Both the position numbers and the translations under genes were made by a program. This document shows, in pieces, positions 7,195-14,294 of a stretch of DNA of 21,850 nucleotides (its first letter is position 1; each line of letters begins with the position of its first letter). The stretch is from Thalassospira sp. UBA1131. Its GTDB lineage: Bacteria > Pseudomonadota > Alphaproteobacteria > Rhodospirillales > Thalassospiraceae. The stretch lies in the NCBI RefSeq assembly GCF_002311515.1, contig NZ_DCAO01000102.1, positions 1 through 21,850 of the forward strand, in the 5' to 3' direction. Under the pieces are notes generated by a model. That model saw only the letters and a program-made list of their open reading frames with translations, had not been told where the DNA came from and searched no databases.

Positions 7195-8103
7195 TCAGGC
7201 CCGTTCGGTGGTGAAATCGGCGATCAGCATATCAAGGAAAAGCTTGGTGATCGGATCGGGTTGCTTGCTGTCATCAAGGCTGGCCTGAAAGGTGACTTTG
7301 ACCTTCAACCGATCTGGCAGAACCATGCGCATGCGCCCGGCCTCGACAAACTGCCTGGCGTAATGTTCGGGCAGATAGCCCAAAAAGGCCCCCGACAGGA
7401 TCAGGCGTGCCTCGGCCTCCATGTCCGAGACGGTCGCATGCGGGCGCGAAATGGCGAATTCCTTCAAATCCCGACCCAGCCAGGATTTCCGCCCGATCAG
7501 GCGATAACGGCGGATTTCATCAATATCGATGTCCGCATCATCCAGCGCAAAAAGCGGATGGTCTGATCCGCAATAAAACCGGTGGATTTCGTCATAAAGC
7601 GGGATATAGCGCAGACCCAGAACGGTCTTTGGAAAGCTGCATATGCCGATCTGGATATTGTCAGTCACAACTTCGCGCAGCAGGTCATTGGGCGGATAGG
7701 TCACGACATTCAGCGTCACATCCGGTGCGCGTTCCATAAACCGCGCAATGGTCTTTTCAATCCGCCGTGCCCCCGGATCGGTGATGGTATTATCGGTAAG
7801 CCCGATGGTCAGGGTGCCACTCAGCTTTTCACGGAGCGCCCGCATCTTGGTTTCATATTGCGCGACCGATTTGAACAGCCGGTGGGCTTCTTCAAACACC
7901 ACCTGGCCTTCGCGTGTCAGGGCAAAACCACCCCGCCCGCGTTTGCAAAGCGTAAAGCCCAGCCGTGTTTCAAGGGCGGTGACATAGCTTGAAATTGTTG
8001 AAAGTGACAGATTGAGATCACTTTGCGCCGCGGCAAAACCCCCGGCCTCGACAATGGTCAGGAAGATACGCAAAAGCTTGAGATCGGCCTGTTCCGTAAT
8101 CAT
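7195..8103 (-). CDS. LysR-type transcriptional regulator
   Basis: This 302-residue protein has the usual LTTR layout. An N-terminal winged helix-turn-helix (about residues 5-65; FAAAQSDLNLSLSTISSYVTALETRLGFTLCKR) precedes a periplasmic-binding-protein-like effector domain (about 95-300; GTLTIGLTDN at its start). The gene is divergent from the ureohydrolase gene and co-directional with azlCD, so either or both could be targets. A perfect inverted repeat with T-N11-A spacing lies 28 bases upstream of its start (8131-8154), as expected for an autoregulated LTTR that controls a divergent gene. The effector is unknown; agmatine or another guanidino compound would fit the neighbour. The ribosome-binding site is weak. 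Confidence 0.88.
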   Translation of the reverse strand: MITEQADLKLLRIFLTIVEAGGFAAAQSDLNLSLSTISSYVTALETRLGFTLCKRGRGGFALTREGQVVFEEAHRLFKSVAQYETKMRALREKLSGTLTIGLTDNTITDPGARRIEKTIARFMERAPDVTLNVVTYPPNDLLREVVTDNIQIGICSFPKTVLGLRYIPLYDEIHRFYCGSDHPLFALDDADIDIDEIRRYRLIGRKSWLGRDLKEFAISRPHATVSDMEAEARLILSGAFLGYLPEHYARQFVEAGRMRMVLPDRLKVKVTFQASLDDSKQPDPITKLFLDMLIADFTTERA

Positions 8104-8130
8104 CGGGCGGGGTCCATGGGTAAGCGGTCA

Positions 8131-8154
8131 TTACTTTGAGGATTACCAAAGTAA
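8131..8154. promoter_or_regulatory. LysR-type operator TTACTTTG-N8-CAAAGTAA
   Basis: A perfect 8-bp inverted repeat lies in the divergent gap. It contains the LTTR core T-N11-A (T at 8136, A at 8148). It is 28 bases before the lysR ATG and 116 bases before the ureohydrolase ATG, the normal position of an LTTR recognition site. Confidence 0.75.
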
Positions 8155-8259
8155 AGTTCAGAAATACGTGATTTTTAACGGCCGCGCAATTTGATCTGAT
8201 CGGGCCAACAAAAACATTCGGCTATTGGTTCAGATCGTACCGAGCCGATGTGCCACTTC

Positions 8260-8265
8260 AGGAGG
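8260..8265 (+). promoter_or_regulatory. Ribosome-binding site deciding the ureohydrolase start
   Basis: A full AGGAGG sits four bases before the ATG at 8270. An in-frame TTG at 8225 has no such site, so 8270 is chosen. Confidence 0.8.
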
Positions 8266-8269
8266 TCCC

Positions 8270-9325
8270 ATGTTCACAGACGACAAGCTTGCGAAACTGC
8301 GCGAAAAATACGGCAACGCCAAGGGTGCCGACATCTTTGATCCGCATTTCCGCGAAGTGGCGGCATCGCAGTTTTCCGAAAGTGGCGGGCGCAAATGGCC
8401 GTTTGCCGGGGTGCCGACTTTCCTTGATGCACCGTTTTTTGCTGATGCCGAGCGCGAGAATTTTGCAGACCTCGACATCGCCCTTGTCGGCGTGCCGATG
8501 GATCTTGGTGTCAGCAACCGTGCCGGTGCCCGTCTTGGCCCGCGCGCGGTGCGCAATATCGAACGCATCGGTCCGTATGAACATGTCCTGCGCATGGTGC
8601 CGGGTGCCATGGCCCGCATTGCCGATATTGGCGATGTCCCGTTCAGAAGCCGTTATTCGCTTGAAAGCTGCCACGAAGATATTGAGGCCTACTTCACTAA
8701 AATTGTCGGCGCTGGCGTCATCCCGATTGCCGTCGGCGGCGATCATTCGATCAGCTATTCGATCCAGAAGGCGGTGGGCAAGGATCGCCCGGTTGGCATG
8801 ATCCATCTTGATGCACATTGCGATACCTGCGGTGCCTATGACGGTTCGCGTTTCCATCATGGCGGCCCGTTCCGCGAGGCGGTGATGGATGGCGTCCTTG
8901 ATCCCGAACGCACCATTCAGATCGGCATTCGTGGCCCGTCGGAATATGTCTGGGAGTTCTCGTACGACAGCGGCATGACCGTCATCCATGCCGAAGAAGT
9001 TCCGAAAATGGGGGTAGATGCCGTCATTGCCAAGGCCCGCGAAGTGGTTGGTGATGGGCCGGTTTATCTGTCCTTTGATGTTGATTGCCTGGATCCGTCC
9101 TTCGCACCGGGCACCGGCACGCCAGAGGTCGGTGGTCTCACCTCGCGCGAGGCACTGGCAATTTTGCGCGGGCTCAAGGGGCTTGATTTTGTCGGTGCGG
9201 ATGTTGTCGAAGTCGCCCCGCAATATGATGCCACGACCAACACCGCCCATATCGCCGCACAGGTCCTGTTTGAAGAACTGTGTCTGGTGGTCGATGCGAT
9301 GAAACGCCGCGGCGCTGGCGCGTAA
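8270..9325 (+). CDS. speB: Agmatinase-family ureohydrolase
   Basis: This 351-residue enzyme of the arginase/agmatinase superfamily should hydrolyse a guanidino compound to an amine plus urea at a binuclear Mn centre. All six metal ligands are present: His159 (GGDHS), Asp181, His183 and Asp185 (DAHCD), and Asp270 and Asp272 (SFDVDCLDP). APGTGTPEVGG is the typical loop after the third motif. The protein is about 40 residues longer at the N-terminus than E. coli SpeB, a form common among proteobacterial agmatinase-like enzymes. Agmatine to putrescine is the default assignment, but guanidinobutyrase or guanidinopropionase activity cannot be excluded, because substrate residues vary and LysR-linked guanidino catabolism is known in pseudomonads. 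Regulation is probably by the divergent LysR. Confidence 0.85.
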   Translation: MFTDDKLAKLREKYGNAKGADIFDPHFREVAASQFSESGGRKWPFAGVPTFLDAPFFADAERENFADLDIALVGVPMDLGVSNRAGARLGPRAVRNIERIGPYEHVLRMVPGAMARIADIGDVPFRSRYSLESCHEDIEAYFTKIVGAGVIPIAVGGDHSISYSIQKAVGKDRPVGMIHLDAHCDTCGAYDGSRFHHGGPFREAVMDGVLDPERTIQIGIRGPSEYVWEFSYDSGMTVIHAEEVPKMGVDAVIAKAREVVGDGPVYLSFDVDCLDPSFAPGTGTPEVGGLTSREALAILRGLKGLDFVGADVVEVAPQYDATTNTAHIAAQVLFEELCLVVDAMKRRGAGA

Positions 9326-9337
9326 ATACAACTGATG

Positions 9338-9373
9338 TCGCCTGCCCAGCCCATTCACATGACGGGCGGGCGA
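9338..9373. terminator. GC-rich hairpin between convergent speB and araC genes
   Basis: TCGCCTGCCC (9338-9347) pairs with GGGCGGGCGA (9364-9373): 10 bp with one G-T pair and a 16-base loop. The following T-run (9380-9383) is short and displaced by six bases, so termination may be incomplete or Rho-assisted. Confidence 0.5.
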
Positions 9374-9391
9374 TGTCGGTTTTGTGCCGGT

Positions 9392-10300
9392 TTAGGGATC
9401 AAGACTTGCGATAAACGCTCCGGGGCTGACGCCCCACATGGCCTTGAAATGCCGGTTCAGGTGGCTTTGATCGGCAAAGCCGGTGGCCGCGGCCGCATCG
9501 GCAATGCTTGCCCCGTCAAACAGCAACCGCTTGGCCCGCCGTAACCGCATATGATTGAAATAGGTATGCGGCGGAAGCCCGGTTGCCGCGCGAAACACGC
9601 GCAACAAATGAAACCGGCTGAGCCCGGTAATCATCGCAAGATCATCAAGCGATATGTTCGCATCCAAGTGCGCGGCCATATAGTCAATCACCGCCTGAAC
9701 ACGTTTGTCCTCTGACCCCGGCTGATAAAGATAGGGCGGGGCATCAGCATGGCGCAGCGCAAGGCGGGCGGCGCTGTAAAGAAGCTGACTGTCGCGTTCC
9801 AACAAGCTGTTGCTGCCGTTGCTGCCATCGTCATTCGGGCGAAACAGGCGGTGCAGCCCTTGCAGTTGCAAATGCAATTCCGGGTCGTTGACAACACAGG
9901 AGCCGAAAAACGGCAGGCCACTGTTTTTGGGCGAAAGCTCCGTCACCAGATCGCCAAACACCTTCGGGTCGATGAACATGATCTGGTATTGATAGCCATC
10001 ATCGGATGCCGGACTGCCATCATGCACCTGCATCGGGTTCATCATCAAAAGCTGCCCACGCGCGGCGACATAATTTGTCCCGCGGGTTGTAAACCGCTCC
10101 GCCCCGTTCAGGACAGTGCCAAACGCGTAATAATCGTGGCTGTGTTTTGGGAAAGAGAAATTCTTGTAATCGGCTTCGAACATATCAATGCCGTCGGCTG
10201 CCCGCCAGTGGCGGGCAATCTCGCGGGGGCGGCCGGTCGCCGGTCGCGATGACGTCTGGCGACGCTGGGCTGCCGTGTTCTGTCGCGCAGCACTGTTCAT
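9392..10300 (-). CDS. AraC-family regulator with N-terminal cupin sensor
   Basis: The 302 residues comprise a polar N-terminal leader of about 35 residues, a cupin-like AraC_binding domain (about 38-170; FPKHSHDYYAFGTVLNGAERF) and a C-terminal double helix-turn-helix (about 198-300). The second HTH is the usual SIADAAAATGFADQSHLNRHFKAMWGVSPGAF. The histidines in KHSHDYY may bind ligand or metal. The gene is convergent with the ureohydrolase and divergent, across 370 bases, from the chemoreceptor, so its target is uncertain. A perfect TATAAT lies six bases before the ATG and no ribosome-binding site is visible, which predicts a leaderless message. The next Met is within the sensor domain (about residue 39). 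Confidence 0.85.
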   Translation of the reverse strand: MNSAARQNTAAQRRQTSSRPATGRPREIARHWRAADGIDMFEADYKNFSFPKHSHDYYAFGTVLNGAERFTTRGTNYVAARGQLLMMNPMQVHDGSPASDDGYQYQIMFIDPKVFGDLVTELSPKNSGLPFFGSCVVNDPELHLQLQGLHRLFRPNDDGSNGSNSLLERDSQLLYSAARLALRHADAPPYLYQPGSEDKRVQAVIDYMAAHLDANISLDDLAMITGLSRFHLLRVFRAATGLPPHTYFNHMRLRRAKRLLFDGASIADAAAATGFADQSHLNRHFKAMWGVSPGAFIASLDP

Positions 10301-10306
10301 GGCACC

Positions 10307-10312
10307 ATTATA
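10307..10312 (-). promoter_or_regulatory. -10 hexamer of the araC promoter
   Basis: TATAAT on the minus strand ends six bases before the araC ATG. No good -35 was found at 16-18 bases. Transcription would begin at the A of the start codon. Confidence 0.5.
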
Positions 10313-10490
10313 ACGCCAAGGCCGGATGCCAGCTTGTACAATATTGTCATCGTGACATTTTAATTGGCATCATTCCAAAAAATCGACGGAGGCCTGCGCA
10401 ACCTTGCGGCGGAGGGTCGAGTCGCGGTCGATTTTGGGAAATCTGCCGGTTTGAAACCCTTCGAAACGGATAATGACCTTCGTCCAATTG

Positions 10491-10515
10491 TATAATGCGA
10501 TGTTCATATGAACAT
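10491..10515 (+). promoter_or_regulatory. TATAAT followed by palindrome ATGTTCATATGAACAT
   Basis: A consensus -10 (10491-10496) is followed after three bases by a perfect 16-bp palindrome (10500-10515), which would cover the transcription start. The -35 is weak. A repressor on this site would block the promoter of the chemoreceptor gene, whose ATG is about 155 bases downstream. Confidence 0.5.
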
Positions 10516-10537
10516 TTTCGGGTGGCCAGAATGTTGT

Positions 10538-10552
10538 TTTGCGCAGCGCAAA
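10538..10552. repeat. Perfect palindrome TTTGCGC-A-GCGCAAA
   Basis: Seven-base arms around a single central base, 118 bases before the chemoreceptor ATG. It could be a second operator or a small hairpin in the leader RNA. No regulator is assigned. Confidence 0.45.
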
Positions 10553-10670
10553 TCACCATCCGGCACCTTGTTTGATCGACAAATGCGGGTTTCATCCAAC
10601 TGTTACAAAACCGCGCCCTGCACACATGTATGAATCGCGCCAAACGTAAATTTTGCTGTTTGGATGTCCC

Positions 10671-12782
10671 ATGTTTCTTGATCGCATTCGTATCGGATCG
10701 CGCATCTTCGCCGGTTTCTTTGTTCTGGTTGTTCTGCTGGTTGGCCTGTCTGCCTTGTCATCAACCTATCTTTTGGGCTTTGGCGCACATGCAGATCGCA
10801 TTGCCAAAAGTACCGGTCTGGTCGGGCTTGCCAATGACTATGCACTGCGCCTGGAACGTCTTTCCAACCAGGTCCTTCTGTTTGCCCAGACGGTTGATCC
10901 GCTTGACCGCGAAGGCATCACCACCATGCGCGAGGCGGCTGAGCAAAGCGGTGCCACCCTTGTCACCCAACTGCGTCAAAACGGCGATAGCGATCGCGCA
11001 GATGCGCTTGAAAGCCTGAGTGCCGATTACATCGCAACGCTGGAGCCCCTTGTGCTGCGGGCTGAAAACCTGTCGGCAGCATCGGAAACCATGCTGCTTG
11101 GCGCCAATCAACTTGGCAAATCCGCAAGCCAGCTTGAAGATTTCATCGCCAAACGCGATCCGGTGATTGCCGAGAAATATGCAGACAAGCTTGGCGCGGC
11201 CAATCTGGCCGCCATCGTCAATTCCCTGCAATTCCCGATCCTGCGCACCGCGGACTCACTTGATGCCGCCCGCACGCAGACTTCGGCCCTGACCGATCTT
11301 CAGGAAGAAATCAAAGCGTCCTTTGATGGGCTGACGCGTAACGAGAAAAAGCTGTTCTCCTACGCGATCCGCGATAACGATTTGCTAAAACAGGGCGCGA
11401 ACCAGCTCGAAGCCTCCATCGCAGGCTTCCGTCAATCAATGGATGACTTCAAATCGGCCGTTCGCGAAGTCCAGACCATCACCCAGAATATCCGAACAGA
11501 CGCCATGACCAATCAAACCGCTCTGGTCGAGGCCGCCCATAATCAGTCGGAAAACTCGGCCCTGACCAACATCGTGGTTGCCGCCATCGGCGTTCTGATT
11601 GCCGTCGCCCTTGCGCTTGGCATCGCGATGAGCATCCTGCGTCCGTTGCGCCGGGTGAATGGTGACATGACCCGGCTCAGTGAAAACGACACCGATATCG
11701 CCCTTGCCGATATCAAGCGCCGTGATGAATTCGGGGCGATGTCGCGCACCGTTGCGATCTTCCGCGAAAATGCGCTTAAGATCGAAAAAATGGCCGAGGA
11801 ACGCATCACGCTTCAGCGCATCGAGGAAGAAAAACGTCGCGCATCCCTTGGCGCGATGGCCGAAACGATTGAGGGCGAGACCACCGGTCTTGTCAAATCG
11901 GTCAATCATCAGGTGACCCGCATGCGCGAAGCCGTGGTCGAAGTCGCGGCCGCCGCCGAACGCGTCACCGGTCAAACCGAAACCGCAACCAGTGCCGCAC
12001 ACGACAGCCAGTCACATTCCAATGCCATCGGCGATGCTGCCAACCGTCTGCGCGAAGCCATCGTCTCGATCGCCAACCGCGTCGAACATCAACGCGAAAT
12101 CGCCCAAAGTGCCGTCGGCTCGACCGAGGAATCGGCAAAGGCCGTCGATGACCTGCGCGAAGTCGCCACCAGCATCGAACAGATTGTCGACCTGATCCGC
12201 GGTATTGCCGGGCAAACCAACATGCTGGCGCTCAATGCGACCATCGAGGCCGCCCGTGCGGGGGATGCCGGCAAGGGCTTTGCCGTCGTCGCGGCAGAGG
12301 TCAAAAACCTTGCCAGCCAGACCGAACGCGCGACTGAGCAGATCACCGAACATGTCAACGCCATGGGCGCTGTTACGGATCGCTGTGTTGCCTCCATGGA
12401 GGATGTTGGGGTCACGGTGCGGTCGATGATGTCAATCTCCGAAGAGGTCGCAGGCGATGTTGAACATCAACGCCGCGAGACCGAGGAGATTACCGGTGCC
12501 ATCGCCCTTGCCGGCGATGCGGTGCGCAATGTTGCGACCGCCATCGGTGCGGTATCCGAAGACATCGAAGTCACCCGCAAGCTCAGCCTTGATCTTAATC
12601 GTCGTGCCGACGAGGTTGACCGCAATGTGACCGAGCTCACAGCATCCCTTGACCGTGCGGTGGCTTCTGCGGCTGGTAACGAAGACTCTGATGCCGCTGA
12701 CGACAACGCCGAAGACACCACCATATGGCACGATGACAATCTGGTGGTCTTCCCGCAAACGCAACAGCGCGGTGCCGCCTGA
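10671..12782 (+). CDS. Methyl-accepting chemotaxis protein
   Basis: This is a 703-residue transmembrane chemoreceptor. TM1 is at about residues 8-30. A long, almost entirely helical periplasmic region (about 31-296) follows, then TM2 at about 298-323, a HAMP domain (about 325-375; starts RPLRRVNGDMTRLS) and the cytoplasmic signalling coiled coil. The conserved hairpin tip is QTNMLALNATIEAARAGDAG from Gln515, where CheA and CheW dock. The sensor region is about 265 residues, longer than a simple four-helix bundle. Its size and helicity suggest a double-bundle HBM-type domain, but I cannot confirm that. There is no CheR-docking pentapeptide at the C-terminus. The start at 10671 yields the normal N-terminus; an in-frame TTG at 10653 is less likely. 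The ligand is unknown and no che genes are nearby. Confidence 0.93.
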   Translation: MFLDRIRIGSRIFAGFFVLVVLLVGLSALSSTYLLGFGAHADRIAKSTGLVGLANDYALRLERLSNQVLLFAQTVDPLDREGITTMREAAEQSGATLVTQLRQNGDSDRADALESLSADYIATLEPLVLRAENLSAASETMLLGANQLGKSASQLEDFIAKRDPVIAEKYADKLGAANLAAIVNSLQFPILRTADSLDAARTQTSALTDLQEEIKASFDGLTRNEKKLFSYAIRDNDLLKQGANQLEASIAGFRQSMDDFKSAVREVQTITQNIRTDAMTNQTALVEAAHNQSENSALTNIVVAAIGVLIAVALALGIAMSILRPLRRVNGDMTRLSENDTDIALADIKRRDEFGAMSRTVAIFRENALKIEKMAEERITLQRIEEEKRRASLGAMAETIEGETTGLVKSVNHQVTRMREAVVEVAAAAERVTGQTETATSAAHDSQSHSNAIGDAANRLREAIVSIANRVEHQREIAQSAVGSTEESAKAVDDLREVATSIEQIVDLIRGIAGQTNMLALNATIEAARAGDAGKGFAVVAAEVKNLASQTERATEQITEHVNAMGAVTDRCVASMEDVGVTVRSMMSISEEVAGDVEHQRRETEEITGAIALAGDAVRNVATAIGAVSEDIEVTRKLSLDLNRRADEVDRNVTELTASLDRAVASAAGNEDSDAADDNAEDTTIWHDDNLVVFPQTQQRGAA

Positions 12783-12835
12783 TTTACCTGAATCGGCCCG
12801 CGGTTTCACTGCTGAAATTCAAAATTGAACAACAA

Positions 12836-12869
12836 AGGCCTGCACACCGTATAGAGGGTGTGCAGGCCT
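12836..12869. terminator. Perfect 13-bp hairpin after the chemoreceptor gene
   Basis: AGGCCTGCACACC (12836-12848) pairs without mismatch with 12857-12869 around an 8-base loop, 53 bases after the stop. The downstream side lacks a T-run, so as an intrinsic terminator it is atypical. The minus-strand side is T-rich. It may protect the 3' end or act with Rho. Confidence 0.55.
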
Positions 12870-12996
12870 AATGCATTTGGTCAGTGCTATCGGCGCAAAA
12901 CGCAGGATTTGTCAGCAGTTAAGATACAAACTGCGACGTTTCTGATACACTTTTTGTGTGGTTCTCACTGGCGGGTTGCAATATCGTTCGGGGCAA

Positions 12997-13050
12997 CGGT
13001 ATTTCATCAAAAGCATAAAGCCTACTATTCGGTACTGAATTGAAATACCG
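12997..13050. repeat. Nested inverted repeats in the efflux operon leader
   Basis: The 10-bp arms CGGTATTTCA (12997-13006) and TGAAATACCG (13041-13050) match perfectly. The inner dyad ATTCGGTACTGAAT (13027-13040) directly abuts the right arm. The arrangement fits two operators or a stacked RNA hairpin. Confidence 0.55.
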
Positions 13051-13055
13051 GCACT

Positions 13056-13070
13056 TTCCCGGCGCGGGAA
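13056..13070. promoter_or_regulatory. Inverted repeat TTCCCG-GCG-CGGGAA before the efflux adaptor
   Basis: Perfect 6-bp arms lie 56 bases before the ATG. With a one-base bulge the dyad extends outwards through CACT (13052-13055) and AGTG (13072-13075). It is a candidate operator for a TetR/MarR-type regulator encoded elsewhere, or a leader hairpin. Confidence 0.5.
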
Positions 13071-13125
13071 CAGTGTCATTTGCAGTAAGGTTGTTTGGTC
13101 AGCCCGACTTGGAAGTATCAATGTG

Positions 13126-14292
13126 ATGGCGCGTAAATCAACGCTTCTGATCGCAGGTGTTGCACTGATTGTTGTTGCGGCCTCTGCCTATATCTTTGCC
13201 AAAGACGACATCACGGCGTTAATTGCGCCCGATGCGCAACCCGCAAGTTCCGGGCAGCGCGGTGGCGGCGAACGCAGTCTTCCGGTGATTGCCGAATATG
13301 CCAGCCTGATGGATGAAAAGACCGTTGTCGAAGCGGTCGGTACGGGCAAATCGGCCCTGGGTGTTTCGATTTATCCAGCCGTGTCGGGCGAAGTTGCAGA
13401 TGTGCTTGTGCGCGCCGGTGACAAGGTGACCGAAGGACAGGTTCTTGTCATTCTGGACTCTGATCGCGAACGCCTTGCCCGCGATCTTGCCGCTGTTCAG
13501 GCCCGTGATGCCGAACAACTTCTTGCCCGCTATGAAAAGGCCCGCCCGCTGGGTGCCGTTGCCGAAAGCGAAGTTGACAGTGCCCGCACCGCCTTGGCCG
13601 AGGCCCGCATCGCCCTTGATCAGGCAGAGGTCAATCTGGCCGATCGCACCATTCTGGCCCCGTTTGATGGCATCGTCGGCATCCCGCAGGTTGAGGCCGG
13701 CGACCGTGTTGACAGTTCCACCGCCATCGTGACGCTTGATAACATCGATAGCATTCTGGTCGATTTCGAAGTTGCCGAAACCCGGTTTGACAATGTCCGT
13801 CCCGGCCAGTCGGTCCGGGTTGAAACCTGGAGCCTGCCGGGCGAAGAATTCACCGGTGTGGTTGAGTCTATTGGCAGCCGTATCGATCCCGAAAGCCGCA
13901 CCTTTGCCGTGCGCGCCCGGGTGCCAAACCCCAATAGTCGCTTGCTCGCCGGGATGTCCTTTGCGGTTTATGTCGATATCGAAGGCAAACAATATCCCGC
14001 AGTTGCCGAAATTTCAGTCCTGTGGGGTGATGAAGGCACCTATGTCTGGCGGATCGATGATGAAGACAAGGTCTCGCGCGTTCCCGTCCGTGTTGTGAAA
14101 CGGACCAATGGCCGGATCCTTCTCGATGGCGGGATTGCCGAGGGTGATCTGGTCGTGGTCGAGGGTGTCTTGCGTTTGCGTCCGGGCCGGACTGTTTCGG
14201 CAACCATTCGCGGTGATAACCCCGCACCTGAAAATGCGCCGTCTGATGCGGGCGGCGTTGCCACCCGCGAAGGCGCTGGCGAGGGGTCCTGA
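13126..14292 (+). CDS. RND efflux periplasmic adaptor (membrane fusion protein)
   Basis: HlyD/AcrA-type adaptor of 388 residues from the ATG at 13126; a GTG at 13123 would add one residue. A single N-terminal membrane anchor (STLLIAGVALIVVAASAYIFA) without a lipobox is followed by a lipoyl half-motif (VSIYPAVSGEVADVLVRAGDKVTEGQVLVILD), a short alpha-hairpin (about residues 110-160), the second lipoyl half (TILAPFDGIVGIPQVEAGDRVDS), a beta-barrel and a membrane-proximal domain. The short hairpin is normal for adaptors that dock on TolC-type ducts. GGAAG lies about ten bases upstream. It is the first gene of a three-gene operon, with its stop two bases before the pump start. Confidence 0.92.
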   Translation: MARKSTLLIAGVALIVVAASAYIFAKDDITALIAPDAQPASSGQRGGGERSLPVIAEYASLMDEKTVVEAVGTGKSALGVSIYPAVSGEVADVLVRAGDKVTEGQVLVILDSDRERLARDLAAVQARDAEQLLARYEKARPLGAVAESEVDSARTALAEARIALDQAEVNLADRTILAPFDGIVGIPQVEAGDRVDSSTAIVTLDNIDSILVDFEVAETRFDNVRPGQSVRVETWSLPGEEFTGVVESIGSRIDPESRTFAVRARVPNPNSRLLAGMSFAVYVDIEGKQYPAVAEISVLWGDEGTYVWRIDDEDKVSRVPVRVVKRTNGRILLDGGIAEGDLVVVEGVLRLRPGRTVSATIRGDNPAPENAPSDAGGVATREGAGEGS

Positions 14293-14294
14293 TC

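Larger units (their letters stand above)
10301..10670. other. Regulatory gap between araC and the chemoreceptor gene
   Basis: This 370-base stretch has no credible gene. From the left it holds the araC -10 (10307-10312), a TGTCA-TCG-TGACA dyad at 10345-10357 overlapping an AT-rich palindrome (ACAATATTGT), a TATAAT at 10491-10496 facing the chemoreceptor, a perfect 16-bp palindrome at 10500-10515 and a perfect 15-bp palindrome at 10538-10552. The density of dyads suggests control by at least one DNA-binding dimer. Confidence 0.6.
12783..13125. other. Inverted-repeat-rich leader before the RND efflux operon
   Basis: This 343-base gap has no supported gene. It contains a perfect 13-bp hairpin (12836-12869), GCAGTT-N8-AACTGC (12915-12934), a 10-bp inverted repeat CGGTATTTCA/TGAAATACCG (12997-13006 and 13041-13050) enclosing the near-palindrome ATTCGGTACTGAAT (13027-13040), and TTCCCG-GCG-CGGGAA (13056-13070). 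No sigma-70 promoter stands out. The efflux operon has no regulator gene beside it, so control must come through this region from elsewhere. Confidence 0.65.

Noticed and set aside
8258..9358. 366-residue open frame antisense to the ureohydrolase
   Set aside because: The plus-strand protein has all metal-binding motifs and a full Shine-Dalgarno sequence. The antisense product has no recognisable features.
12858..13043. Small open frame of 61 codons before the efflux operon
   Set aside because: It begins inside the 12836-12869 hairpin, runs through several inverted repeats, lacks a ribosome-binding site and has no plausible protein character.
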